From assembly GCF_910591885.1 (NCBI RefSeq), contig NW_025963551.1, positions 496,001 through 560,000 on the forward strand: a stretch of 64,000 bases of DNA, written 5' to 3'. This DNA is from Bombus terrestris (lineage: Eukaryota; Arthropoda; Insecta; Hymenoptera; Apidae). Below the pieces are notes generated by a model that did not search any database, had not been told where the DNA came from, and was given only the letters and a program-made list of their open reading frames with translations. Positions 1-11,880 of the stretch are shown here, one piece after another (the stretch's first letter is position 1; the number at the start of each line of letters is the position of its first letter). Position numbers and translations under genes: made by a program.

Positions 1-39
1 ATCTAGTCCAACCTCACAACCGATCCGACACGTTCGCAA
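1..39 (+). repeat. Partial monomer at left edge
   Basis: These 39 bp are the last part of a monomer (ATCTAGTCC through CACGTTCGCAA). The array therefore continues to the left of the window. Confidence 0.97.
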
Positions 40-151
40 ATTTGAAGTTAGTCCCCTCCTTATCGGATAACGAAAGCAAGAGGGATTGGTTTTAGGTTAG
101 GCTATAGTTATCGGGCGAGCACAGGGAGCGAGGGACGCGTAAGGGTGTGTC

Positions 152-168
152 ACAAACCAACGGTTTGT
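152..168 (+). repeat. Short perfect hairpin in L-C monomers (example in m1)
   Basis: ACAAACC-AAC-GGTTTGT is a perfect 7-bp inverted repeat with a 3-base spacer. It sits between two direct copies of TGTCAC (148-153 and 166-171). L-A monomers keep a 6-bp stem (CAAACC/GGTTTG), while L-B (AAATCATCGGTTTGG) has lost most of it. Module switch points in several mosaic monomers fall at or beside its left arm. Confidence 0.7.
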
Positions 169-3100
169 CACATAGGGTCATTGAAATATTCGCACCAGCC
201 CCAGGAGCCAGAAGTCTTTATCGAATTGCCTACAGACAAAAGTTTACAGTATATCAATATTTGTACATAAATAGTAATATTTTCACACAGTACAGTGCAA
301 CGTAAGGTCCGAAATCGCTGACAAATTGAGGTAATAACAGGAAATATATGCAAGGCAATATAAGGTATATGTGTAGCTTGGAAATTGTAATCATTGCTCG
401 CTCGCTCCGCTCGCTCGTAAGAATCTAGTCCAACCTCACAACCGATCCGACACGTTCGCAAATTTGAAATTAGTCTCCTCCTTATCGAATGGCGAACGCA
501 AGAGGGATTGGTTTTAGGTTAGGCTATAGTTTTCAAGCGAGCGCAGCGAGCGAGGGTCGCGTAAAGGTGTGTCACAAATCTACGGTTTGGCACTTAGGGA
601 CATTGAAATATTCGCACCAGCCCGAGGAGTCGGAAGTCTTTATCGCGTTACCTACTGACAAAAGTTTACAGTTTATCAATAGTTTTACATAAATAGTAAT
701 ATTTCCACATAGTACGGTGCAACGTAAGGTCCGAAATCGCTGACAAATTGAGGTAATAACAGGAAATATATGCAAGGCAATATAAGGTATATGTATAGCT
801 TGGAAATTGTAATCGTTGCTCGTTCGCTCCGCTCGCTCGTAAGAATCTAGTGCAACCTCACAACCGATGCGACACGTTCGCAAATTTGAAATTAGTCGCC
901 TCCTTATCGGATAACGAACACAAGAGGGATTGGTTTTAGGTTAGGCTATAGTTATCGATCGAGCGCAGCGAGCGAGGGGCGCATAAAGGTGTGTCACAAA
1001 TCATCGGTTTGGCACATAGGGACATTGAAATATTCGCACCTGCCCGAGGAGTAGGAAGTCTTTATCGAATTGCGTACTTACAAAAGTTTACAGTATATCA
1101 ATATTCGTACATAAATAGTAATATTTCCACATAGTACGGTGCAACGTAAGGTCCGAAATCGCTGACAAAATGAGGTAATAACAGGAAATATATGCAAGGC
1201 ATTATAAGGTATATGTATAGCTTGGAAATTGTAATCGTTGCTCGCTCGCTCCGCTCGCTCGTAAGAATCTAGTCCAACCTCCCAACCGATCCGACACGTT
1301 CGCAAATTTGAAATTAGTCCCCTTCTTATCGAATGGCGAACGTAAGAGATATTGGTTTTAGGTTAGGCTATAGTTTTCAAGCGGGCGCTGCGAGCGAGGG
1401 TCGCGTAAAGGTGTGTCACAAACCAACGGTTTGGCACTTAGGGACATTGAAATATCTGCACCAGCCCGAGGAGTCGGAAGTCTTTATCGAGTTGCCTGCT
1501 GACAAAAGTTTACAGTTTATCAATAGTTTTACATAAATAGTAATATTTCCACATAGTACAGTTGCAACGTGAGGTCCGAAATCGCTGACAAATTAAGGTA
1601 ATAACAGGAAATATATGCACGGCACCATAAGGTATATGTATAGCTTGGAAATTGTTATCGTTGCTCGCTCGCTCCGCTCGCTCGTAAGAATCTAGCCCAA
1701 CCTCACAACCGATCCGACACGTTCGCAAATTTGAAATTAGTCGCCTCCTTATCGGATAACGAACGCAAGAGGGATTGGTTTTAGGTTAGGCTATAGTTAT
1801 CGGGCGAGCACAGGGAGCGAGGGACGCGTAAGGGTGTGTCACAAACCAACGGTTTGTCACATAGGGTCATTGAAATATTCGCACCAGCCCCAGGAGCCGG
1901 AAGTCTTTATCGAATTGCCTACAGACAAAAGTTTACAGTATATCAATATTTGTACATAAATAGTAATATTTTCACACAGTACAGTGCAACGTGAGGTCCG
2001 AAATCGCTGACAAATTGAGGTAATAACAGGAAATATATGCAAGGCAATATAAGGTATATGTATAGCTTGGAAATTGTAATCGTTGCTCGCTCGCTCCGCT
2101 CGCTCGTAAGAATCTAGTGCAAGCGCACAACCGATCCGACACGTTCGCAAATTTGAAATTAGTCGCCTCCTTATCGGATAACGAAAGCAAGTGGGATTGG
2201 TTTTAGGTTAGGCTATAGTTATCGGGCGAGCACAGGGAGCGAGGGACGCGTAAGGGTGTGTCACAAACCAACGGTTTGTCACATAGGGTGATTGAAATAT
2301 TCGCACCAGCCCCAGGAGCCGGAAGTCTTTATCGAATTGCGTACTGACAAAAGTTTACAGTATATCAATATTTGTACATAAATAGTAATATTTTCACACA
2401 GTACAGTGCAACGTGAGGTCCGAAATCGCTGACAAATTGAGGTAATAACAGGAAATATATGCAAGGCAATATAAGGTATAAGTATAGCTTGGAAATTGTA
2501 ATCGTTGCTCGCTCGCTCCGCTCGCTCGTAAGAATCTAGTCCAACCTCCCAACCGATCCGACACGTTCGCAAATTTGAAATTAGTCTCCTCCTTATCGAA
2601 TGGCGAACGTAAGAGATATTGGTTTTAGGTTAGGCTATAGTTTTCAAGCGAGCGCAGCGAGCGAGGGTCGCGTAAATGTGTGTCACAAACCTACGGTTTG
2701 GCACTTAGGGACATTGAAATATTCGCACCTGCCCGAGGAGTAGGAAGACTTTATCGCGTTGCCTACTGACAAAAGTTTACAGTTTATCAATAGTTTTACA
2801 TAAATAGTAATATTTCCACATAGTACGGTGCAACGTAAGGTCCGAAATCGCTGACAAATTGAGGTAATAACAGGAAATATATGCAAGGCAATATAAGGTA
2901 TATGTATAGCTTGGAAATTGTAATCGTTGCTCGCTCGCTCCGCTCGCTCGTAAGAATCTAGTGCAACCTCACAACCGATCCGACACGTTCGCAAATTTGA
3001 AATTAGTCGCCTCCTTATCGAATGGCGACCGTAAGAGATATTGGTTTTAGGTTAGGCTATAGTTTTCAAGCGAGCGCAGCGAGCGAGGGTCGCGTAAAGG

Positions 3101-4262
3101 TGTGTCACAAACCAACGGTTTGGCACTTAGGGACATTGAAATATTCGCACCAGCCCGAGGAGTCGGAAGTCTTTATCGAGTTGCCTGCTGACAAAAGTTT
3201 ACAGTTTATCAATAGTTTTACATAAATAGTAATATTTCCACATATTACAGTTGCAACATGAGGTCCGAAATCGCTGACAAATTAAGGTAATAACAGGAAA
3301 TATATGCACGGCACCATAAGGTATATGTATAGCTTGGGAATTGTTATCGTTGCTCGCTCGCTCCGCTCGCTCGTAAGAATCTAGTCCAACCTCACAACCG
3401 ATCCGACACGTTCGCAAATTTGAAGTTAGTCCCCTCCTTATCGGATAACGAAAGCAAGAGGGATTGGTTTTAGGTTAGGCTATAGTTATAGGGCGAGCAC
3501 AGGGAGCGAGGGACGCGTAAGGGTGTGTCACAAACCAACGGTTTGTCACATAGGGTCATTGAAATATTCGCACCAGCCCCAGGAGCCGGAAGTCTTTATC
3601 GAATTGCGTACTGACAAAAGTTTACAGTATATCAATATTTGTACATAAATAGTAATATTTTCACACAGTACAATGCAACGTGAGGTCCGAAATCGCTGAC
3701 AAATTGAGGTAATAATAGGAAATATATGCAGGACAATATGAGATATATGTATAGCTTGGAAATTGTAATCGTTGATCGCTCGCTCCCCTCGCTCGTAAGA
3801 ATCTAGTGCAACCTCACAACCGATCCGACACGTTCGCAAATTTGAAATTAGTCGCCTCCTTATCGGATAACGAACACAAGAGGGATTGGTTTTAGGTTAG
3901 GCTATGGTTATCGATCGAGCGCAGTGAGCGAGGGACGCATAAAGGTGTGTCACAAATCATCGGTTTGGCACATAGGGACATTGAAATATTCGCACCTGCC
4001 CGAGGAGTAGGAAGTCTTTATCGAGTTGCCTACTGACAAAAGTTTACAGTTTATCAATAGTTTTACATAAATAGTAATATTTCCACATAGTACAGTTGCA
4101 ACGTGAGGTCCGAAATCGCTGACAAATTAAGGTAATAACAGGAAATATATGCATGGCACCATATGGTATATATATAGCTTGGAAATTGTAATCGTTGCTC
4201 GCTCGCTCCGCTCGCTCGTAAGAATCTAGTCCAACCTCACAACCGATCCGACACGTTCGCAA

Positions 4263-4693
4263 ATTTGAAGTTAGTCCCCTCCTTATCGGATAACGAAAGC
4301 AAGAGGTATTGGTTTTAGGTTAGGCTATAGTTATCGGGCGAGCACAGGGAGCGAGGGACGCGTAAGGGTGTGTCACAAACCAACGGTTTGTCACATAGGG
4401 TCATTGAAATATTCGCACCAGCCCCAGGAGCCGGACGTCTTTATCGAATTGCCTACAGACAAAAGTTTACAGTATATCAATATTTGTACATAAATAGTAA
4501 TATTTTCACACAGTACAGTGCAACGTGAGGTCCGAAATCGCTGACAAATTGAGGTAATAACAGGAAATATATGCAAGGCAATATAAGGTATAAGTATAGC
4601 TTGGAAATTGTAATCGTTGCACGCTCGCTCCGCTCGCTCCGCTCGCTCGTAAGAATCTAGTCCAACCTCCCAACCGATCCGACACGTTCGCCA
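4263..4693 (+). repeat. 431-bp monomer with 9-bp gain in right GC arm (m11)
   Basis: The arm at 4620-4650 has one extra CTCCGCTCG unit (CGCTCCGCTCGCTCCGCTCG). The same gain occurs in m18, seven monomers away, together with the CACGCTCGC start of the arm. Shared ancestry is more likely than two separate slips. Confidence 0.93.
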
Positions 4694-4745
4694 ATTTGAA
4701 ATTAGTCTCCTCCTTATCGAATGGCGAACGTAAGAGATATTGGTT

Positions 4746-4755
4746 TTAGGTTAGG
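4746..4755 (+). repeat. (TTAGG)2 motif within the monomer (example in m12)
   Basis: Each monomer has GGTTTTAGGTTAGGCTATAG at this place, which includes two tandem TTAGG units. TTAGG is the ancestral telomere repeat of insects and many other arthropods. Two units are too few to be a telomere tract. Some copies have lost one unit by substitution (TTTATGTTAGG near 19110, TTTACGTTAGG near 5590). The motif is also an invariant stretch across which modules A and B have switched (m99). Its match to the telomere unit may be chance. Confidence 0.6.
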
Positions 4756-4768
4756 CTATAGTTTTCAA

Positions 4769-4786
4769 GCGAGCGCAGCGAGCGAG
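4769..4786 (+). repeat. Left GC-rich arm of the inverted repeat (example in m12)
   Basis: The 18-mer GCGAGCGCAGCGAGCGAG lies about 75 bp into the monomer. It is the reverse complement, with one mismatch, of the right arm at 5051-5068, about 264 bp downstream, and of the right arm of the preceding monomer about 120 bp upstream. Module C carries a weakened arm (GCGAGCACAGGGAGCGAG), so C monomers could pair less well. The arms stand out as CpG-rich against the AT-rich remainder. Confidence 0.8.
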
Positions 4787-5050
4787 GGTCGCGTAAAGGT
4801 GTGTCACAAATCTACGGTTTGGCACTTAGGGACATTGAAATATTCGCACCAGCCCGAGGAGTCGGAAGTCTTTATCGCGTTACCTACTGACAAAAGTTTA
4901 CAGTTTATCAATAGTTTTACATAAATAGTAATATTTCCACATAGTACGGTGCAACGTAAGGTCCGAAATCGCTGACAAATTGAGGTAATAACAGGAAATA
5001 TATGCAAGGCAATATAAGGTATATGTATAGCTTGGAAATTGTAATCGTTG

Positions 5051-5068
5051 CTCGCTCGCTCCGCTCGC
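5051..5068 (+). repeat. Right GC-rich arm of the inverted repeat (example in m12)
   Basis: CTCGCTCGCTCCGCTCGC lies about 355 bp into the monomer and is made of short CTCG/CTCCG units. It pairs in inverted orientation with the left arm (17 of 18 positions). It is the site of the 9-bp gains and losses and of the single 4-bp deletion among the 151 monomers, as expected of slippage in a short internal repeat. R4 monomers have a changed version, GATCGCTCGCTCCCCTCG. Confidence 0.8.
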
Positions 5069-7226
5069 TCGTAAGAATCTAGTCCAACCTCACAACCGAT
5101 CCGATACGTTCGCAAATTTGAAATTAGTCGCCTCCTTATCGGATAACGAACACAAGAGGGATTGGTTTTAGGTTAGGCTATAGTTATCGGGCGAGCACAG
5201 GGAGCGAGGGACGCGTAAGGGTGTGTCACAAACCAACGGTTTGTCACATAGGGTCATTGAAATATTCGCACCAGCCCCAGGAGCCGGAAGTCTTTATCGA
5301 ATTGCGTACTGACAAAAGTTTACAGTATATCAATATTTGTACATAAATAGTAATATTTTCACACAGTACAATGCAACGTGAGGTCCGAAATCGCTGACAA
5401 ATTGAGGTAATAATAGGAAATATATGCAGGACAATATAAGATATATGTACAGCTTGGAAATTGTAATCGTTGATCGCTCGCTCCCCTCGCTCGTAAGAAT
5501 CTAGTGCAACCTCACAACCGATCCGACACGTTCGCAAATTTGAAATTAGTCGCCTCCTTATCGGATAACCAACACAAGAGGGATTGGTTTTACGTTAGGC
5601 TATAGTTATCGATCGGGCGCAGCGAGCGAGGGATGCATAAAGGTGTGTCACAAATCATCGGATTGGCACAAAGGGACATTGAAATATTCGCACCTCCCCG
5701 AGGAGTAGGAAGTCTTTATCGAGTTGCCTACTGACAAAAGTTTACAGTTTATCAATAGTTTTACATAAATAGTAATATTTCCACATAGTACAGTTGCAAC
5801 GTGAGGTCCGAAATCGCTGACAAATTAATGTAATAACAGGAAATATATGCACGGCACCATAAGCTATATGTATAGCTTGGAAATTGTAATGGTTGCTCGC
5901 TCGCTCCGCTCGCTCGTAAGAATCTAGTCCAACCTCACAACCGATCCGACACGTTCGCAAATTTGAAATTAGTCGCCTCCTTATCGGATAACGAACAGAA
6001 GAGGGATTGGTTTTAGGTTAGGCTATAGTTATCGATCGGGCGCAGCGAGCGAGGGACGCATAAAGGTGTGTCACAAACCAACGGTTTGTCACATAGGGTC
6101 ATTGAAATATTCCCACCAGCCCCAGGAGCCGGAAGTCTTTATCGAATTGCCTACAGACAATAGTTTACAGTATATCAATATTTGTACATAAATAGTAATA
6201 TTTTCACACAGTACAGTGCTACGTGAGGTCCGAAATCGCTGACAAATTGAGGTAATAACAGGAAATATATGCAAGGCAATATAAGGTATATGTATAGATT
6301 GGAAATTGTAATCGTTGCTCGCTCGCTCCGCTCGCTCGTAAGAATCTAGCCCAACCTCACAACCGATCCGACACGTTCGCAAATTTGAAATTAGTCGCCT
6401 CCTTATCGGATAACGAACGCAAGCGGGATTGGTTTTAGGTTAGGCTATAGTTATCGGGCGAGCACAGGGAGCGAGGGACGCGTAAGGGTGTGTCACAAAC
6501 CAACGGTTTGTCACATAGGGTCATTGAAATATTCGCACCAGCCCCAGGAGCCGGAAGTCTTTATCGAATTGCCTACAGAAAAAAGTTTACAGTATATCAA
6601 TATTTGTACATAAATAGTAATATTTTCACACAGTACAGTGCAACGTGAGGTCCGAAATCGCTGACAAATTGAGGTAATAACAGGAAATATATGCAAGGCA
6701 ATATATGGTATATGTATAGCTTGGAAATTGTAATCGTTGCTCGCTCGCTCCGCTCGCACGTAAGAATCTAGTCCAACCTCCCAACCGATCCGACACGTTC
6801 GCAAATTTGAAATTAGTCTCCTCCTTATCGAATGGCGAACGTAAGAGATATTGGTTTTAGGTTAGGCTATAGTTTTCAAGCGAGCGCAGCGAGCGATGGT
6901 CCCGTAAAGGTGTGTCACAAACCAACGGTTTGGCACTTAGGGACATTGAAATATTCGCACCAGCCCGAATAGTCGGAAGTCTTTATCGCGTTGCCTACTG
7001 ACAAAAGTTTACAGTTTATCAATAGTTTTACATAAATAGTAATATTTCCACATAGTACGGTGCAACGTAAGGTCCGAAATCGCTGACAAAATGAGGTAAT
7101 AACAGGAAATATATGCAAGGCAATATAAGGTATATGTATAGCTTGGAAATTGTAATCGTTGCACGCTCGTTCCGCTCGCTCGTAAGAATCTAGTGCAAGC
7201 GCACAACCGATCCGACACGTTCGCAA

Positions 7227-7657
7227 ATTTGAAATTAGTCGCCTCCTTATCGGATAACGAAAGCAAGTGGGATTGGTTTTAGGTTAGGCTATAGTTATCG
7301 GGCGAGCACAGGGAGCGAGGGACGCGTAAGGGTGTGTCACAAACCAACGGTTTGTCACATAGGGTGATTGAAATATTCGCACCAGCCCCAGGAGCCGGAA
7401 GTCTTTATCGAATTGCGTACTGACAAAAGTTTACAGTATATCAATATTTGTACATAAATAGTAATATTTCCACATAGTACAGTGCAACGTGAGGTCCGAA
7501 ATCGCTGACAAAATGAGGTAGTAACAGGAAATATATGCAAAGCAATATAAGGTATAAGTATAGCTGGGAAATTGTAATCGTTACACGCTCGCTCCGCTCG
7601 CTCCGCTCGCTCGTAAGAATCTAGTCCAACCTCCCAACCGATCCGACACGTTCGCCA
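7227..7657 (+). repeat. 431-bp monomer with 9-bp gain in right GC arm (m18)
   Basis: It has the same extra CTCCGCTCG unit as m11, at 7584-7615. Both are followed by a TTCGCCAATTTG variant at the monomer edge and by an A1 monomer with CAAATCTACGG, so a stretch of at least a monomer and a half was copied. Confidence 0.93.
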
Positions 7658-10600
7658 ATTTGGAATTAGTCTCCTCCTTATCGAATGGCGAACGTAAGAG
7701 ATATTGGTTTTAGGTTAGGCTATAGTTTTCAAGCGAGCGCAGCGAGCGAGGGTCGCGTAAAGGTGTGTCACAAATCTACGGTTTGGCACTTAGGGACATT
7801 GAAATATTCGCACCAGCCCGAGGAGTCGGAAGTCTTTATCGCGTTACCTACTGACAAAAGTTTACAGTTTATCAATAGTTTTACATAAATAGTAATATTT
7901 CCACATAGTACGGTGCAACGTAAGGTCCGAAATCGCTGACAAATTGAGGTAATAACAGGAAATATATGCAAGGCAATATAAGGTATATGTATAGCTTGGA
8001 AATTGTAATCGTTGCTCGTTCGCTCCGCTCGCTCGTAAGAATCTAGTGCAACCTCACAACCGATGCGACACGTTCGCAAATTTGAAATTAGTCGCCTCCT
8101 TATCGGATAACGAACACAAGAGGGATTGGTTTTAGGTTAGGCTATAGTTATCGATCGAGCGCAGCGAGCGAGGGACGCATAAAGGTGTGTCACAAATTAT
8201 CGGTCTGGCACATAGGGACATTGAAATATTCGCACCTGCCCGAGGAGTAGGAAGTCTTTATCGAGTTGCCTACTGACAAAAGTTTACAGTTTATCAATAG
8301 TTTTACATAAATAGTAATATTTCCACATAGTACAGTTGCAACGTGAGGTCCGAAATCGCTGACAAATTAAGGTAATAACAGGAAATATATGCACGGCACC
8401 ATAAGGTATATGTATAGCTTGGAAATTGTAATCGTTGCTCGCTCGCTCCGCTCGCTTGTAAGAATCTAGTCCAACCTCACAACCGATCCGACACGTTCGC
8501 AAATTTGAAGTTAGTCCCCTCCTTATCGGATAACGAAAGCAAGAGGGATTGGTTTTAGGTTAGGCTATAGTTATCGGGCGAGCACAGGGAGCGAGGGACG
8601 CGTAAGGGTGTGTCACAAACCAACGGTTTGTCACATAGGGTCATTGAAATATTCGCACCAGCCCCAGGAGCCAGAAGTCTTTATCGAATTGCCTACAGAC
8701 AAAAGTTTACAGTATATCAATATTTGTACATAAATAGTAATATTTTCACACAGTACAGTGCAACGTGAGGTCCGAAATCGCTGACAAATTGAGGTAATAA
8801 CAGGAAATATATGCAAGGCAATATAAGGTATATGTGTAGCTTGGAAATTGTAATCATTGCTCGCTCGCTCCGCTCGCTCGTAAGAATCTAGTCCAACATC
8901 ACAACCGATCCGACACGTTCGCAAATTTGAAATTTGTCCCCTCCTTATCGAATGGCGAACGCAAGAGGGATTGGTTTTAGGTTAGGCTATAGTTTTCAAG
9001 CGAGCGCAGCGAGCGAGGGTCGCGTAAAGGTGTGTCACAAATCTACGGTTTGGCACTTAGGGACATTGAAATATTCGCACCAGCCCGAGGAGTCGGAAGT
9101 CTTTATCGCGTTACCTACTGACAAAAGTTTACAGTTTATCAATAGTTTTACATAAATAGTAATATTTCCACATAGTACGGTGCAACGTAAGGTCCGAAAT
9201 CGCTGACAAATTGAGGTAATAACAGGAAATATATGCAAGGCAATATAAGGTATATGTATAGCTTGGAAATTGTAATCGTTGCTCGTTCGCTCCGCTCGCT
9301 CGTAAGAATCTAGTGCAACCTCACAACCGATGCGACACGTTCGCAAATTTGAAATTAGTCGCCTCCTTATCGGATAACGAACACAAGAGGGATTGGTTTT
9401 AGGTTAGGCTATAGTTATCGATCGAGCGCAGCGAGCGAGGGACGCATAAAGGTGTGTCACAAATTATCGGTCTGGCACATAGGGACATTGAAATATTCGC
9501 ACCTGCCCGAGGAGTAGGAAGTCTTTATCGAGTTGCCTACTGACAAAAGTTTACAGTTTATCAATAGTTTTACATAAATAGTAATATTTCCACATAGTAC
9601 AGTTGCAACGTGAGGTCCGAAATCGCTGACAAATTAAGGTAATAACAGGAAATATATGCACGGCACCATAAGGTATATGTATAGCTTGGAAATTGTAATC
9701 GTTGCTCGCTCGCTCCGCTCGCTTGTAAGAATCTAGTCCAACCTCACAACCGATCCGACACGTTCGCAAATTTGAAGTTAGTCCCCTCCTTATCGGATAA
9801 CGAAAGCAAGAGGGATTGGTTTTAGGTTAGGCTATAGTTATCGGGCGAGCACAGGGAGCGAGGGACGCGTAAGGGTGTGTCACAAACCAACGGTTTGTCA
9901 CATAGGGTCATTGAAATATTCGCACCAGCCCCAGGAGCCAGAAGTCTTTATCGAATTGCCTACAGACAAAAGTTTACAGTATATCAATATTTGTACATAA
10001 ATAGTAATATTTTCACACAGTACAGTGCAACGTGAGGTCCGAAATCGCTGACAAATTGAGGTAATAACAGGAAATATATGCAAGGCAATATAAGGTATAT
10101 GTGTAGCTTGGAAATTGTAATCATTGCTCGCTCGCTCCGCTCGCTCGTAAGAATCTAGTCCAACCTCCCAACCGATCCGACACGTTCGCAAATTTGAAAT
10201 TAGTCTCCTCCTTATCGAATGGCGAACGCAAGAGGGATTGGTTTTAGGTTAGGCTATAGTTTTCAAGCGAGCGCAGCGAGCGAGGGTCGCGTAAAGGTGT
10301 GTCACAAACCAACGGTTTGGCACTTAGGGACATTGAAATATTCGCACCAGCCCGAGGAGTCGGAAGTCTTTATCGCGTTACCTACTGACAAAAGTTTACA
10401 GTTTATCAATAGTTATACATAAATAGTAATATTTCCACATAGTATAGTGCAACGTGAGGACCGAAATCGCTGACAAATTGAGGTAATAACAGGAAATATA
10501 TGCAAGGCTATATAAGGTATATGTATAGCTTGGAAATTGTAATCGTTGCTCGTTCGCTCCGCTCGCTCGTAAGAATCTAGTGCAACCTCACAACCGATGC

Positions 10601-11880
10601 GACACGTTCGCAAATTTGAAATTAGTCGCCTCCTTATCGGATAACGAACACAAGAGGGATTGGTTTTAGGTTAGGCTATAGTTATCGATCGAGCGCAGCG
10701 AGCGAGGGACGCATAAAGGTGTGTCACAAATTATCGGTCTGGCACATAGGGACATTGAAATATTCGCACCTGCCCGAGGAGTAGGAAGTCTTTATCGAGT
10801 TGCCTACTGACAAAAGTTTACAGTTTATCAATAGTTTTACATAAATAGTAATATTTCCACATAGTACAGTTGCAACGTGAGGTCCGAAATCGCTGACAAA
10901 TTAAGGTAATAACAGGAAATATATGCACGGCACCATAAGGTATATGTATAGCTTGGAAATTGTAATCGTTGCTCGCTCGCTCCGCTCGCTTGTAAGAATC
11001 TAGTCCAACCTCACAACCGATCCGACACGTTCGCAAATTTGAAGTTAGTCCCCTCCTTATCGGATAACGAAAGCAAGAGGGATTGGTTTTAGGTTAGGCT
11101 ATAGTTATCGGGCGAGCACAGGGAGCGAGGGACGCGTAAGGGTGTGTCACAAACCAACGGTTTGTCACATAGGGTCATTGAAATATTCGCACCAGCCCCA
11201 GGAGCCGGAAGTCTTTATCGAATTGCCTACAGACAAAAGTTTACAGTATATCAATATTTGTACATAAATAGTAATATTTTCACACAGTACAGTGCAACGT
11301 GAGGTCCGAAATCGCTGACAAATTGAGGTAATAACAGGAAATATATGCAAGGCAATATAAGGTATATGTATAGCTTGGAAATTGTAATCATTGCTCGCTC
11401 GCTCCGCTCGCTCGTAAGAATCTAGTCCAACCTCACAACCGATCCGACACGTTCGCAAATTTGAAATTAGTCTCCTCCTTATCGAATGGCGAACGCAAGA
11501 GGGATTGGTTTTAGGTTAGGCTATAGTTTTCAAGCGAGCGCAGCGAGCGAGGGTCGCGTAAAGGTGTGTCACAAACCAACGGTTTGGCACTTAGGGACAT
11601 TGAAATATTCGCACCAGCCCGAGGAGTCGGAAGTCTTTATCGCGTTACCTACTGACAAAAGTTTACAGTTTATCAATAGTTTTACATAAATAGTAATATT
11701 TCCACATAGTACGGTGCAACGTAAGGTCCGAAATCGCTGACAAATTGAGGTAATAACAGGAAATATATGCAAGGCAATATAAGGTATATGTATAGCTTGG
11801 AAATTGTAATCGTTGCTCGTTCGCTCCGCTCGCTCGTAAGAATCTAGTGCAACCTCACAACCGATGCGACACGTTCGCAA
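7658..11880 (+). repeat. Trimer higher-order repeat, 1,267-bp period (m19-m28)
   Basis: The order A1-B2-C3 repeats three times and is followed by a further A1. Matching positions are offset by exactly 1,267 bp (422+423+422): 8284, 9551 and 10818 begin the same R2 segment, and 8631, 9898 and 11165 the same L-C segment. Shared private variants support real copies: AAATTATCGGTCTGG and CGCTTGTAAG in every B2, and GTTCGCTCCG with GATGCGACAC in every A1. The third trimer carries its own changes near 10413-10455 (AGTTATACAT, AGTATAGTGC). The same B2 variants reappear at 22435-22857 and 30870-31292, which links this block to the 8.4-kb duplication. Confidence 0.93.

Larger units (their letters stand above)
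4694..5115 (+). repeat. Reference monomer (m12, type A1, 422 bp)
   Basis: A clean copy used here as the coordinate reference. In order it contains: a CAAATTTG palindrome across its left edge (atypically CCAATTTG in this copy); the L-A head with TCGAATGGCGAAC; two TTAGG units (4746-4755); a GC-rich arm (4769-4786); the GTGTGTCACAAA segment, followed in most other copies by a short hairpin; an AT-rich middle starting near TTTACAG, where left and right modules meet; the R1 marker CGGTGCAACGTAAGG; and a second GC-rich arm in inverted orientation (5051-5068). It ends with CAACCGATCCGA and the phase point. I could not see an obvious internal subrepeat, so the monomer does not look like a recent dimer of about 211 bp. 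Confidence 0.95.
40..7657 (+). repeat. Irregular monomer block m1-m18
   Basis: Eighteen monomers with no simple higher-order period. By hand typing the order is C3 A1 B1 A2 C3 C3 A1 A2 C4 B2 C3 A1 C4 B2 B/C3 C3 A1 C3. Several parts recur elsewhere. m1-m2 (40-883) resemble m21-m22 at 8503-9346. m3-m5 (884-2150) match 12303-13569 closely, including the rare GAGGGGCGC and ATTCGTAC variants. m11-m12 resemble m18-m19, seven monomers apart (2,964 bp), and share a 9-bp insertion. m6 and m18 share GTGGGATTGG and GGTGATTG. This is an older, more shuffled part of the array than the blocks to its right. Confidence 0.85.

Noticed and set aside
572..883. Recurrent 97-103-residue open frame on the minus strand, present in a large share of monomers
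   Set aside because: It starts with TTG (RTCRIG follows), which is not a normal eukaryotic start; the shorter forms start with TTG or GTG. Its length changes with single-base differences between modules, its C-terminus is frame-shifted in R2 copies, and it recurs only because the DNA repeats. No domain or signal is recognisable.
4687..4698. tRNA-type B-box or tRNA-derived (SINE) origin around GTTCGCAAAT
   Set aside because: It has two mismatches to GTTCGANNC, there is no A-box at the right spacing, and there is no tRNA fold or A-rich tail.
4746..4755. True telomere tract
   Set aside because: There are only two TTAGG units per monomer, separated by about 412 bp of other sequence.
4846..4862. 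CENP-B-box-like site ATTCGCACCAGCCCGAG in L-A monomers
   Set aside because: It matches 7 of the 9 essential positions of the mammalian NTTCGNNNNANNCGGGN box but lacks two of the core G residues. The L-B and L-C versions match worse, so the site is not conserved across the array.
4721..4924. Recurrent 67-residue ATG open frame on the plus strand (MANVRDIG start)
   Set aside because: It appears almost only in L-A monomers, because the ATG is part of the L-A diagnostic sequence TCGAATGGCG, and it overlaps the minus-strand frame. It matches no family I know, and the frame ends within each monomer. The pattern follows module identity and not selection on a protein.
4694..5115. Monomer as a dimer of two ~211-bp halves
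   Set aside because: The GC-rich arms in the two halves are inverted, not direct, and I could not align the rest of the halves by eye.
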